Assembly (NCBI RefSeq): GCF_009184895.1
Contig: NZ_WESE01000001.1
Span: forward strand, 372,001 to 436,000
Origin: Nostocoides sp. F2B08
Lineage (GTDB): Bacteria > Actinomycetota > Actinomycetes > Actinomycetales > Dermatophilaceae
Reading direction: 5' to 3'
DNA length: 64,000 bases
In this document: positions 45,911-56,296 of the stretch, in pieces
Position numbering within the stretch: the stretch's first letter is position 1
Layout: each line of letters opens with the position of its first letter
Program-made: the position numbers and the translations under genes
Notes under the pieces: model-generated
The model's database searches: none
Told to the model about the DNA's origin: nothing
What the model saw: the letters and a program-made list of their open reading frames with translations, nothing else

Positions 45911-47158
45911 ATGACACCGGTCGAGACATCGTGGACGACGACCGCGCCCCTCGTTGTGGTCGGAGCGCTGCTGGTGGGCTGCCTGCTCGGCGGTGCCATG
46001 ACCTGGTGGACGATGCGACTGCGCGCCGAGCGCGACCTCGCCGCCGCGGAGACCGAGCGTGACCTGCTGCGCGACCGCGTGGGCGACCTGGAGCACGCGC
46101 TCGACGCCGACGACCGCACTGCGGCCCTGCTCGCGCCGCTCGGCGAGACCGTGGCGCGCGTGGAGCGGCAGGTCGGAGCGCTGGAGCGAGACCGCGTGTC
46201 GCAGTACGCCGACCTCGCTGCGACGATTCGCGGAGTGCAGACGACGACCGGCGAGCTGGGGCGGGCGACCCATTCACTCGCCGGGTCGCTGCACTCGGCC
46301 AACGTGCGTGGGGCGTGGGGCGAGGTGCAGCTCCGCCGGGTTCTCGAGCATGCCGGGATGCTCGAGCGGGTCGACTTCGACACTCAGGTGCGCGCGGTCG
46401 GCTCTAACGGGCGCGGAGTCCGCCCGGATGCCGTCGTCCGGCTGCCGGGAGACAAGATTCTCGTCGTCGACGCGAAGGCCCCGATGCGGGCGTTCCTCCA
46501 GGCCCAGGGTGATGAGGTCGCAGCCGAGGACCGCACCCGCCTGCACGCGGAGCACGCCGCTGCGCTCACCGGACATGTGCAGGCCCTGTGCGCGAAGGAG
46601 TACTGGTCGGCCTTCGAGACGACGCCCGAGATGGTGGTCTGTTTCGTGCCGACGGAGGCGATGCTGTCCGCGGCGCTGGCCGCCGACCCGTCCTTGCACG
46701 AGACCGCCATGCGCAGTCGGGTCGTCCTCGTCGGGCCGGGGTCGCTGTTCGCGCTGCTGCGGACCGTGGCGTTCACGTGGCAGCAGGACGCTCTGAGCGC
46801 CAACGCGCGTGAGCTGCTCACCCTCGGCCGCGAGCTGCACACCCGGCTCGCCACCCTCGGCGGTCACGTCGGCGCGATGGGCGCGTCCTTGTCGCGGAGC
46901 ATCGAGAGCTACAACCGGCTCGTCGGGGCTCTCGAGGCGCGGGTCCTGGTGACGGCGCGTCGCTTCCATGACCTGGAACTCGTGGAAGACCGGATCGAGG
47001 CTCCTGTGCCGATCGAGACCGGCCCGCGACCGCTCACGGCTCTCGAGCTCCTCGACGAGGTCAGCGCGCCGGACCGCCGGCCGGAGCTGCTCGTCGACGG
47101 GACCGTGAGCGACCGGCCCGACTCCGACGACGCGGATCGCGGTCTCGCGAGCGGCTGA
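45911..47158 (+). CDS. rmuC: DNA recombination protein RmuC
   Basis: A 415-residue RmuC-family protein. It has an N-terminal membrane segment (PLVVVGALLVGCLLGGAMTW), a coiled coil rich in RAERDLAAAETERDLLRDRV, and the RmuC domain from GAWGEVQLRRVLEHAGM with the nuclease-like elements LPGDKILVVDAKAP and VCFVPTEAMLSAAL. It limits sequence inversions and is a predicted nuclease. ATG 45911 follows CAGGCT by seven bases, compatible with leaderless translation; ATG 45881 and GTG-like starts upstream are alternatives. Confidence 0.9.
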   Translation: MTPVETSWTTTAPLVVVGALLVGCLLGGAMTWWTMRLRAERDLAAAETERDLLRDRVGDLEHALDADDRTAALLAPLGETVARVERQVGALERDRVSQYADLAATIRGVQTTTGELGRATHSLAGSLHSANVRGAWGEVQLRRVLEHAGMLERVDFDTQVRAVGSNGRGVRPDAVVRLPGDKILVVDAKAPMRAFLQAQGDEVAAEDRTRLHAEHAAALTGHVQALCAKEYWSAFETTPEMVVCFVPTEAMLSAALAADPSLHETAMRSRVVLVGPGSLFALLRTVAFTWQQDALSANARELLTLGRELHTRLATLGGHVGAMGASLSRSIESYNRLVGALEARVLVTARRFHDLELVEDRIEAPVPIETGPRPLTALELLDEVSAPDRRPELLVDGTVSDRPDSDDADRGLASG

Positions 47159-47185
47159 CCCGCTTGGGGCCATGAGCGGCATGCT

Positions 47186-47309
47186 AACCCGGCGCCATCC
47201 CGCGCCTCCGGCACAACCCCGACAGCCCACCACATCAGCAGGATGCCAACCCGGCGCCATCCCGCGCCTCCGGCACACCCCCGGCAGCCCGCCACATCAG
47301 CAGCATGCC
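47186..47309. repeat. 62-base tandem direct repeat between rmuC and ispH
   Basis: Two adjacent units (47186-47247, 47248-47309) begin AACCCGGCGCCATCCCGCGC and end CATCAGCA..ATGCC, differing at only a few positions, with partial copies on both flanks. They fill most of the 166-base gap between the convergent genes. Each unit contains GGCGCC and GCGCC runs able to fold. Confidence 0.85.
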
Positions 47310-47324
47310 GAACGCGCGCGGTGA

Positions 47325-48344
47325 TCAGCGCAGTGAGCTTGCGAAGCTCGCGTCGTGGGTCATCTTGTCCGACATGCCGGCGGCCTTGAGATCGCGACGG
47401 ATCTCGGTCGGCAACGAGAAGGTCAGCGTCTCCTCTGCGGCGATGACCGGCCGGACGTCCGCATAGCCGCGCTCGCCCAGGTAGTCCAGCACGCCCCGGA
47501 CGAGGATCTCCGGCACGGAGGCGCCACTGGTCACTCCGACGGTGGTGACCCCGTCGAGCCACGACTCGTCGATCTCGTCCGCGAAGTCGACGAGGTGCCC
47601 GGCGCGCGAACCGTGCTCGAGCGCCACCTCGACGAGGCGGACGGAGTTCGACGAGTTGCGGGATCCGACCACGATCATCAGGTCGCACTCGGCCGCCATC
47701 TGCTTGACCGCGAGCTGACGGTTCTGGGTCGCATAGCAGATGTCGTCGCTCGGCGGATCCTGCAGCGAGGGGAACTTCTCGCGCAGGCGTCGCACGGTCT
47801 CCATGGTCTCGTCCACCGACAGCGTCGTCTGCGAGAGCCACACGACCTTGTCCGGGTCGCGGACCGTCACGTTCTCGACGTCATCCGGCCCGTCGACGAG
47901 GGTGATGTGGTCTGGCGCCTCCCCGGAGGTTCCCACGACCTCCTCGTGCCCCTCGTGACCGATGAGCAGGATGTCGTAGTCGTCGTCGGCGAACCGGATC
48001 GCCTCTCGGTGAACCTTGGTGACGAGCGGGCAGGTCGCGTCGATCGTGCGCAGGCTCAGCTGCCGGGCCTCCTCGTGCACCACCGGGGCGACACCGTGAG
48101 CGGAGAAGATCACCGTCGCACCCTCGGGAACCTCGTCGGTCTCCTCGACGAAGATCGCGCCGCGGCGCTCCAAGGTCTGGACGACGTGCTTGTTGTGCAC
48201 GATCTGCTTGCGCACATAGACGGGGGCGCCATAGAGATCGAGGGCTTTCTCGACGGTGACGACGGCCCGGTCCACCCCGGCGCAGTATCCACGCGGGGCG
48301 GCCAGGAGCACTTGCTTGGTCGGCTGGTCAGGCGTGGCAGACAT
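47325..48344 (-). CDS. ispH: 4-hydroxy-3-methylbut-2-enyl diphosphate reductase
   Basis: A 339-residue IspH, the last enzyme of the MEP isoprenoid pathway, an Fe-S protein forming IPP and DMAPP. The cluster cysteines lie in [25 protein letters not shown] and ICYATQNRQ, and [11 protein letters not shown] closes the active site. ATG 48344 has GGAG at five bases. It gives the MEP route for isoprenoids. Divergent from the AAA ATPase gene and convergent with rmuC. Confidence 0.96.
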   Translation of the reverse strand: MSATPDQPTKQVLLAAPRGYCAGVDRAVVTVEKALDLYGAPVYVRKQIVHNKHVVQTLERRGAIFVEETDEVPEGATVIFSAHGVAPVVHEEARQLSLRTIDATCPLVTKVHREAIRFADDDYDILLIGHEGHEEVVGTSGEAPDHITLVDGPDDVENVTVRDPDKVVWLSQTTLSVDETMETVRRLREKFPSLQDPPSDDICYATQNRQLAVKQMAAECDLMIVVGSRNSSNSVRLVEVALEHGSRAGHLVDFADEIDESWLDGVTTVGVTSGASVPEILVRGVLDYLGERGYADVRPVIAAEETLTFSLPTEIRRDLKAAGMSDKMTHDASFASSLR

Positions 48345-48466
48345 ACGCTCCATCGTACGTGGCCGCACGGTGGCCCCCGCCCGGCCACCGGCGGCGCCCC
48401 TTTCCCGGTGAGCAGGGTGGATGAACCACGTCACATCGGCCGCGACGGGCTGTCAGCGCCCATGCC

Positions 48467-48472
48467 TAGAGT
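48467..48472 (+). promoter_or_regulatory. Leaderless -10 element of the AAA ATPase-xseA-xseB operon
   Basis: TAGAGT lies seven bases before GTG 48480. Confidence 0.5.
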
Positions 48473-48479
48473 GGCTCGG

Positions 48480-49691
48480 GTGATCAGCACGCTGGCCGTC
48501 TCGGGATACCGGTCGCTGCGTGAGGTCGTGGTCGGTCTCGGCCGCCTCACCGTGGTGACCGGCCCCAACGGCAGCGGAAAGTCGAGCCTCTACCGCTCAC
48601 TCCGACTGCTCGGCGACTGCGCCCAAGGCCACGTCGTGGGGTCACTCGCGCGCGAGGGCGGTCTGCAGTCGGCGCTGTGGGCCGGGCCGGAAACCCTCAG
48701 TGGGGCCCGCCGCGGACACGATGTCGAGGGCACGAGACGTCGAGGGCCGGTCAGCCTCCTGCTCGGCTTCTCCACCCAGCCCGGCCACGAGTCGAGCGGC
48801 TCGGATCCGGCGGCGGGCTTCGGCTACCTCGTCGATCTCGGTCTGCCGGTTCCGCAGGAGTCGTCGGCCTTCAACCGCGACCCACAGGTCAAGCGCGAGC
48901 TCATCTGGAGTGGACCGACCGCCCGGCCCGGCGCCATCCTCGTCCAGCGTCGCGGCGGCACGGTGGCCACGCGCGACGGACGTGGCTGGAGCGACCTCGT
49001 GACGGGCCTCTCCTCGGCCGCCAGTCTGATGACCGAGGTGGCGGACCCGCACCGCGCACCAGAGGTCCTCTCGGTCCGCGACCGGATCCGCTCCTGGCGC
49101 TTCTACGACGGCTTCCGCACCGACGTCGACGCCCCCGTCCGCAGGCCGCAGGTCGGGACCCGCACCGACGTCCTGGCCGGCGACGGAGGTGACCTCGCCG
49201 CGGCGATCCAGACGATCCAGGAGATCGGCGACGGCGCGGCCCTGCACGACAGCGTGGCGGACGCCTTCGACGGCGCTCGCGTCGCGGTGCTCTGGGACGG
49301 CGGGCTGTGCGAGGTCGCCCTCCATCAGCGCGGGATGCTCCGACCGCTGCGGTCCGGAGAGCTCTCCGACGGCACGATCCGCTACCTCGCGCTGATCGCC
49401 GCACTGCACACCCCCCGCCCACCGACGCTCATGGTCCTCAACGAGCCGGAGACGAGCCTGCATCCAAACCTCGTGCCGGCGCTCGCGCGGCTCATCACCC
49501 GGGCGGCCCGCGACACACAGGTCGTCGTCGTGACACACTCGGCTCCTCTCGTGGAGGCGCTCGACGACGCCGGCCGGGATACGCTCCGGGACGACATCCG
49601 CTCGGTCTCCCTCGTCAAGGATCTCGGCGAGACCCGCATCGAAGGGCAGGGACTGTTGACGACCCCGCAGTGGCATTGGGGCTCCCGGTGA
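48480..49691 (+). CDS. AAA family ATPase (RecF/OLD-like)
   Basis: A 403-residue SMC/OLD-type ATPase of the AAA15/AAA21 group. Walker A GPNGSGKSS at about 28-36, a signature-like region SGELSDGTIRYLALIAALH and Walker B MVLNEPETSLHP are followed by a D-loop/H-motif VVVVTHSAPLVEAL. No coiled coil and no TOPRIM domain are visible. The stop overlaps the xseA start (GTGA), so it should be co-translated with exonuclease VII. GTG start deduced from leaderless -10; ATG 48462 is possible. Role unknown; DNA repair or defence are guesses. Confidence 0.8.
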   Translation: MISTLAVSGYRSLREVVVGLGRLTVVTGPNGSGKSSLYRSLRLLGDCAQGHVVGSLAREGGLQSALWAGPETLSGARRGHDVEGTRRRGPVSLLLGFSTQPGHESSGSDPAAGFGYLVDLGLPVPQESSAFNRDPQVKRELIWSGPTARPGAILVQRRGGTVATRDGRGWSDLVTGLSSAASLMTEVADPHRAPEVLSVRDRIRSWRFYDGFRTDVDAPVRRPQVGTRTDVLAGDGGDLAAAIQTIQEIGDGAALHDSVADAFDGARVAVLWDGGLCEVALHQRGMLRPLRSGELSDGTIRYLALIAALHTPRPPTLMVLNEPETSLHPNLVPALARLITRAARDTQVVVVTHSAPLVEALDDAGRDTLRDDIRSVSLVKDLGETRIEGQGLLTTPQWHWGSR

Positions 49692-50932
49692 CGCCTTCCC
49701 TGCCCGAGCGCGCAGCGGACACGACGGCCGACCAGCCCTGGCCCCTGCGGCTGCTGTCGATGAAGGTAGGCGACTACATCGACAAGATGTCGGTCGTCTG
49801 GGTCGAGGGCCAGGTCGTCCAGCTGAACCGCAGACCGGGTTCGTCGATGGCGTTCCTGACCCTGCGCGACGCCGATGTCGACATGTCCTTCTCGGTCGCC
49901 ATCCGGGTCACCGCCCTCGACGCCATGCCTCCACTGCAGCAGGGCGCTCGGGTCGTCACCCAGGTCAAGCCGGTCTTCTGGGCCCAGCGGGGGAGCCTCA
50001 CCCTCGATGCCCGCCAGATCCGACCGGTCGGGGTCGGTGAGCTCCTCGCCCGCATCGAGTACCTCAAGACGACTCTCGCCTCCGAAGGGCTCTTCGACGC
50101 CTCCCGCAAGCGCACCCTGCCCTTCCTGCCCAGGACAGTGGGCCTGATCTGCGGCCGGGGCAGCGCCGCGGAGCGTGACGTCGTCGAGAACGCCCGTCGC
50201 CGATGGCCGGCCGTCCGCTTCGACATCCGCACGGTCGCCGTGCAGGGCGCCAACGCCGTGCCCGAGGTGGTGACGGCCCTGCAGGCCTTGGACGGCACGG
50301 AGGAGGTGGACGTCATCGTCATCGCCCGTGGCGGCGGCTCGGTCGAGGACCTTCTCCCGTTCAGCAACGAGGCCCTGCTGCGCGCGGTCTCCGCAGCACG
50401 CACCCCCGTCGTGAGCGCGATCGGCCACGACGTGGACACCCCTCTGCTCGACCACGTGGCCGACCTCCGGGCGAGCACCCCGACCGACGCGGCGAAGGCC
50501 GTGGTTCCGGACGTCCGGCTGGAGGTCGCAACGATCACGGCATCCCGTGGTCGGATGCAGGCCGCGCTCGGAGGACGGCTGCGCCACGAACGCGCCGGAC
50601 TCGCGGCCATCAGGTCACGGCCCGTGCTCACCGCGCCCGGCGCATACCTCAGTCTACAGCGGGACGAGCTGACCGCCGGCTGGGCGAGGGCGCGCTCGAG
50701 TCTGACCCGCCGCCTCGAGCGGGAACGCGACCGGATCGAGCACCTGCGCCGCACCGCGCGGGTCCTCTCGCCCGAGTCGACGATCGAGCGCGGGTATGCG
50801 CTGGTCACCACCGCGGACGGCGAGGTCGTCACCTCCCCCGACCAGGTCGGGGGAGGCGACCTGCTCCGGGTGCGGGTCGCGGCCGGGGACTTCGCCGCAA
50901 CGGTCGCGGACGCCGACGACACACGCCGGTGA
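49688..50932 (+). CDS. xseA: Exodeoxyribonuclease VII large subunit
   Basis: A 414-residue catalytic subunit of ExoVII, degrading single-stranded DNA. An N-terminal OB domain (VWVEGQVVQLNRRPGSSMAFLTLRD) precedes the catalytic domain with RTVGLICGRGSAAERDV, VIARGGGSVEDLLPFSNE and VVSAIGHDVDTPLLDHVADLRASTPTDAA (key part GHDVDTPL). A coiled region (ERERDRIEHLRRTAR) leads to the C terminus. GTG 49688 overlaps the stop of the ATPase gene. Confidence 0.95.
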   Translation: MTPSLPERAADTTADQPWPLRLLSMKVGDYIDKMSVVWVEGQVVQLNRRPGSSMAFLTLRDADVDMSFSVAIRVTALDAMPPLQQGARVVTQVKPVFWAQRGSLTLDARQIRPVGVGELLARIEYLKTTLASEGLFDASRKRTLPFLPRTVGLICGRGSAAERDVVENARRRWPAVRFDIRTVAVQGANAVPEVVTALQALDGTEEVDVIVIARGGGSVEDLLPFSNEALLRAVSAARTPVVSAIGHDVDTPLLDHVADLRASTPTDAAKAVVPDVRLEVATITASRGRMQAALGGRLRHERAGLAAIRSRPVLTAPGAYLSLQRDELTAGWARARSSLTRRLERERDRIEHLRRTARVLSPESTIERGYALVTTADGEVVTSPDQVGGGDLLRVRVAAGDFAATVADADDTRR

Positions 50933-50936
50933 CCAG

Positions 50937-50984
50937 ACGATGACGCACACGCAGGCGCAGACGATGACCCACACGCAGACGAAG
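50937..50984. repeat. 24-base imperfect tandem repeat before xseB
   Basis: Two 24-base units beginning ACGATGACGCACACGCAGGC and ACGATGACCCACACGCAGAC lie between xseA and xseB, three or so bases differing; the second runs into the AAGGAGA ribosome site of xseB. Confidence 0.8.
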
Positions 50985-50994
50985 GAGAGCCGAC

Positions 50995-51216
50995 ATGAAC
51001 AGCCCTGACGGGTCCGAAGACCGCCCGGTCGAGGAGCTCAGCTACGAGGAGGCCAAGGATGAGCTCGTGACGATCGTCGCCACGCTCGAGAGCGGGTCGG
51101 CGTCCCTCGAGGAGTCCATGCGCCTGTGGGAGCGCGGGGAGGCGCTTGCCGGGCACTGCACGAAGTGGTTGGACGAGGCCCAGGCCGCCGTGGAGCGCGG
51201 CGCCGACGAGAGCTGA
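50995..51216 (+). CDS. xseB: Exodeoxyribonuclease VII small subunit
   Basis: A 73-residue helical XseB, which assembles in multiple copies around XseA. LSYEEAKDELVTIVATLESG and LEESMRLWERGEALAGHC are the family helices. AAGGAGA lies well placed before ATG 50995. Separated from xseA by a 62-base spacer with a tandem repeat. Confidence 0.95.
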   Translation: MNSPDGSEDRPVEELSYEEAKDELVTIVATLESGSASLEESMRLWERGEALAGHCTKWLDEAQAAVERGADES

Positions 51217-51253
51217 CAGCGGCTGGGCGAGACGCGACCTCAGCCAGGGAGTC

Positions 51254-51880
51254 CTACGGGGCCGGGACCGGTCCGAGCGACGCCGCGAACCGCTCCATCT
51301 CCTCCCATGACGCCGTGCCCGTGACGACGGTCGTCATCTCGCCCGGCCCGCCGCGGTCGACGAGGGACCGCTGCACCTTGCCGGTGCGGTCGTACTGCGT
51401 CCACGACCGTCCGGCGACCTCGAGCTCGCCCACCTCTGGGGAGCGGTTGACCTGCGTCGTCACCCAGGCGTCGGTCGCGTCGAGGGTCTGTTGCAGGGCC
51501 GCGTAGTCGCCGGAGGGAGTCTGGAAGCCGGCGTGCCAGGTCATCAGCCCGTCGGTGCTGCGGCGGTACTGCGCCCGGGTCGCAACCCACCCCTCGGGCA
51601 GGTCGCGCGGCACGACGAGACTCCAGCCGGTCGACCCCTCGATCTGCTGAGCCGTCGCCACCGCGTCGACGTCAGGGGTCTCTGGCTGCACCTGCGGGAA
51701 CATCAACGCGATCACCGCCATGATCGCGCCGATGACGAGCAGCGAGCGCACCATGTTGGCGACCGAGCCACTGGCATACGCGCTGACCCGCTGTGGTGCC
51801 GAGACCCGCTGCGGTGGCTCTCCACCGGAACCGGCGGGCGTCGTCGGCCGGACCTCGGCTGGTGCGGGGTGCTCGCTCAC
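51254..51880 (-). CDS. DUF4245 domain membrane protein
   Basis: A 208-residue protein with one membrane segment (SLLVIGAIMAVIALMFP) and an extracytoplasmic DUF4245 region (GWVATRAQYRRSTDGLMTWHAGF, SWTQYDRTGKVQRSLVDRGG). The N-terminal 40 residues are a Pro/Ala/Ser cytosolic tail. GTG start at 51880 with a leaderless GACAAT. Function unknown; common in actinobacteria. Confidence 0.82.
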   Translation of the reverse strand: MSEHPAPAEVRPTTPAGSGGEPPQRVSAPQRVSAYASGSVANMVRSLLVIGAIMAVIALMFPQVQPETPDVDAVATAQQIEGSTGWSLVVPRDLPEGWVATRAQYRRSTDGLMTWHAGFQTPSGDYAALQQTLDATDAWVTTQVNRSPEVGELEVAGRSWTQYDRTGKVQRSLVDRGGPGEMTTVVTGTASWEEMERFAASLGPVPAP

Positions 51881-51886
51881 CCGTCC

Positions 51887-51892
51887 ATTGTC
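51887..51892 (-). promoter_or_regulatory. Leaderless -10 element of the DUF4245 gene
   Basis: GACAAT is six bases before GTG 51880, as for typA. Confidence 0.45.
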
Positions 51893-51996
51893 GCCGATGT
51901 CGAGCCACTACGATCGGAGCCATCGTGGTGACGCCACCCGACCGCCCTTCCCGGCACCGCCCCTTCAGTACAGACCACCAGACAGCAAGGCTCTCG

Positions 51997-52914
51997 ATGC
52001 CCAAGCCGCGAATCCTCGTCATCGGCGAGGCTCTGATCGACATCGTCCGCGAGTCGGCCGGCGCTCACGTCGAGCACGTCGGCGGAAGTCCCGCCAACGT
52101 CGCCGTGGGACTGGCCCGCCTGGACCACCCCGTGCGGTTCGCGACCGCCCTCGGACGCGACCAGCGCGGTGAGCGCATCGCGGCGCATCTGCGCGAGCGG
52201 GGTGTGCGGCTCACCAAGGGCAGCTTCACGTCGCATCCGACCTCCACCGCCCAGGTGACCTTCGACGCCGACCGCAACGCGAGCTACGAGTTCGACATCC
52301 ACTGGAACCTCGCGCCCGTCAAGGTCGGAGCCCGGGACGTGCACATCCACGCGGGCTCGCTGGCCACGGCACTCGAGCCCGGTGGTGCCCGGTGCCGGAC
52401 CGCGATGGCGGACCACCGGGAGACGGCGACCGTGTCCTACGACCCGAACATCCGCCCCGGCATCATGGGTGACCTCGACGCCATCCGCACCGGGGTCGAG
52501 GAGCTGCTCGGTGTCGTGGACGTCGTCAAGGCGAGCAGCGACGACGTCGAGCTGCTCTACCCGGACCGTGACGTCCTCGACGTGATCGACCACTGGGTCG
52601 ACCTCGGGCCCGCGCTCGTCGTGCTCACCCGGGGCGCCGACGGGGTGACCTTCCGGACCAGGCACGACAGCCCCGAGGCCCTCCCCACGCGGGCCGGGGC
52701 GGTGGTTGACACGGTCGGCGCCGGCGACTCGTTCATGGCCGGGCTGCTGTCCGGCCTGCTGAGTCTGGGCCTCATCGGCGGGCCTGAGGGCAGAGCGGCA
52801 CTGGAGTCGGCGACGACCGAGGCCGTCCGCCCGGCGATCGAGCGGGGTCTGGCCTGCAGCGCGGTGACCGTGGGGTACGCCGGCGCCTACGCGCCCAGCC
52901 TGGACGAGCTCTAG
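51997..52914 (+). CDS. PfkB-family carbohydrate kinase (fructokinase-like)
   Basis: A 305-residue ribokinase/PfkB fold kinase. VIGEALIDIVRESAG, HVGGSPANVAVGLARLD (substrate site) and DTVGAGDSFMAGLLSGLL (PfkB signature with the catalytic Asp) are complete, and SYDPNIRPGIM matches fructokinases. It phosphorylates a sugar at the cost of ATP; fructose is the best guess. ATG 51997 with AAGG upstream; 48 bases before the fumarase gene. Confidence 0.9.
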   Translation: MPKPRILVIGEALIDIVRESAGAHVEHVGGSPANVAVGLARLDHPVRFATALGRDQRGERIAAHLRERGVRLTKGSFTSHPTSTAQVTFDADRNASYEFDIHWNLAPVKVGARDVHIHAGSLATALEPGGARCRTAMADHRETATVSYDPNIRPGIMGDLDAIRTGVEELLGVVDVVKASSDDVELLYPDRDVLDVIDHWVDLGPALVVLTRGADGVTFRTRHDSPEALPTRAGAVVDTVGAGDSFMAGLLSGLLSLGLIGGPEGRAALESATTEAVRPAIERGLACSAVTVGYAGAYAPSLDEL

Positions 52915-52962
52915 CGCCCGGTTTCGTCATGCTCATCCCCGTGACGCCGAGAGAGGACGACC

Positions 52963-54683
<1,721 letters not shown>

Positions 54684-54687
<4 letters not shown>

Positions 54688-55346
54688 CGCCCTCGACGAG
54701 CACCACCGCAGATCCCCGCCCGCAGAACCCCACCGAGGCCTGGGCCGCACTGGCGGCCGGCAACGCCCGCTTCATGGCCGACGAGCAGAAGCATCCGCAC
54801 CAGGACGTCCACCGGCGCAGCAGGCTCGCGGCCGAGCAGAAGCCGTTCGCCATCTTCTTCGGCTGCGCGGACTCCCGGGTGGCGGCCGAGATCATCTTCG
54901 ACCAGGGCCTCGGCGATCTCTTCGTGGTGCGCACGGCAGGGCACGTCGTGGACCCCAGCGTCCTCGGCTCCCTCGAGTTCGGGGTCGGCGTCCTCGGCTG
55001 TCCCCTCATCGTCGTACTAGGCCACGACTCGTGCGGAGCGGTGCGCGCGGGCATCACCTCGGTCGAGACCGGCGAGCTCCCCCCGGGATTCCTCCGCGAC
55101 ATCGTCGAGCGGGTCACGCCCAGCGTCCTGGCCGCCACCCGACACGGACGCACGAGCGTCGAGGAGATCCAGCGCGAGCACGTCGCCGAGACGGCCCGGC
55201 TCCTGGCGAGCCGGTCCACCCTCATCCACGATCGGGTGGAAACCGGCAGCCTGGCCATCGTCGGCGCCGAGTACGCCCTCGCCGATGGGCGGGTGCGCGT
55301 CGTGGAGTCGGTCGGAGAGGTCGAGACCGGCTCCACCGGGGGATGA
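54684..55346 (+). CDS. Beta-carbonic anhydrase
   Basis: A 220-residue beta-class carbonic anhydrase interconverting CO2 and bicarbonate. Zinc ligands are Cys61 (in FFGCADSR, with Asp63 as the dyad), His114 and Cys117 ([10 protein letters not shown]), and ESVGEV is near the end. ATG 54684 overlaps the stop of the fumarase gene (ATGA). The neighbouring CO dehydrogenase produces CO2, so a metabolic link is plausible but not shown. Confidence 0.95.
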
Positions 55347-56194
55347 CGTCCGACGCTGCCGTCACGGTCTCCTCGATCTCCGTCTTCCCGGTCAAGAGCA
55401 CCGCCGGACGCAGCCTCGACGAGGTCGCCGTCGCGGCCGAGGGTCTCGTCGACGACCGTCGGTGGATGGTCGTCGACGGGTCCGGGGAGAGTCGTACCGC
55501 CCGGCGGGACCGTGCCTTGCTCACCGTTGCGGCCACCCCCCTCGCCGGTGGGCTCCGGCTCGAGAGCCGATCCGCGGAACGCGAGCCGCTCGAGGTGACC
55601 GAGCCGACCGGCGCCTCTGTGCCGGTGACCGTCCATGGCCGGCCGCTCCACGGCATACCGGCCCCTCCCGAGGCGAGCGAGTGGATCGGAGCGGCCATCG
55701 GCCGACCGGACAGCACGCTCGTGCACATCGCCCGACCCCGCCCGCTCAACCCTGCCCACTCCCGAGCCGGGGACCGGACCGCGTTCGCCGACGCCTACCC
55801 GGTCACGCTCGCGACGACGGCGTCGCTGCGCCGTTTGCAGGACTGGGTGACCGAGACCGCGCTCGAGCGTGGTGAGGACCCCGTGCGCCTGGACATGGAA
55901 CGGTTCCGGCCCAACCTCGTCATCGACGGTGAGCTCGAACCCTTCGTCGAGGACGGCTGGACGACCGTATGCGTCGGAGACGTGCCCTTCGACGTCGCCA
56001 AGTGCATCGACCGCTGCGTGCTGACGACGGTCGACCCCCGAACCCTCGAGTCGGGACCGGAGCCGATACGCACCCTCGCCCGACACCGGTCCTGGGACGG
56101 CGCGACGTGGTTCGGGATCCAGCTCATCCCGAGGGGCGCCGGCGTGGTCCGCGTCGGCGACGAGGTGAGCGGCATCGACGACGAAACGACCTGA
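55343..56194 (+). CDS. MOSC domain protein
   Basis: A 283-residue MOSC protein, with an N-terminal MOSC_N barrel (SISVFPVKSTAGRSLDEV) and the MOSC domain ending in RFRPNLVIDG and CIDRCVLTTVDPRTLESG (conserved Cys in the CIDRC loop). Members are molybdenum-cofactor sulfurase-like or hydroxylamine-reductase components and bind Moco. The ATG forms ATGA with the carbonic anhydrase stop. Placement next to the Mo-dependent cox genes suggests a Moco role, but this is inference. Confidence 0.9.
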   Translation: MTSDAAVTVSSISVFPVKSTAGRSLDEVAVAAEGLVDDRRWMVVDGSGESRTARRDRALLTVAATPLAGGLRLESRSAEREPLEVTEPTGASVPVTVHGRPLHGIPAPPEASEWIGAAIGRPDSTLVHIARPRPLNPAHSRAGDRTAFADAYPVTLATTASLRRLQDWVTETALERGEDPVRLDMERFRPNLVIDGELEPFVEDGWTTVCVGDVPFDVAKCIDRCVLTTVDPRTLESGPEPIRTLARHRSWDGATWFGIQLIPRGAGVVRVGDEVSGIDDETT

Positions 56195-56226
56195 CCGGGT
56201 GACATGAGGAATCGCTCAGGTCGTCG

Positions 56227-56255
56227 TTGACGCCGGCGCGCGCATGGGGTCGGAT
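56227..56255 (+). promoter_or_regulatory. Weak candidate promoter of the cox operon
   Basis: TTGACG (56227-56232) and TCGGAT (56250-56255) are 17 bases apart upstream of coxM. The -10 is poor, so expression may depend on an activator. Confidence 0.3.
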
Positions 56256-56296
56256 GAGCCATCGGTCCGGCTTCGACGACGCAGCGGAGGTCCCCC

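Noticed and set aside
47186-47309. CRISPR array
   Set aside because: Only two adjacent 62-base units without spacers and no cas gene.
47355-48479. 5' extension of the AAA ATPase frame
   Set aside because: Antisense to ispH; the leaderless -10 supports GTG 48480.
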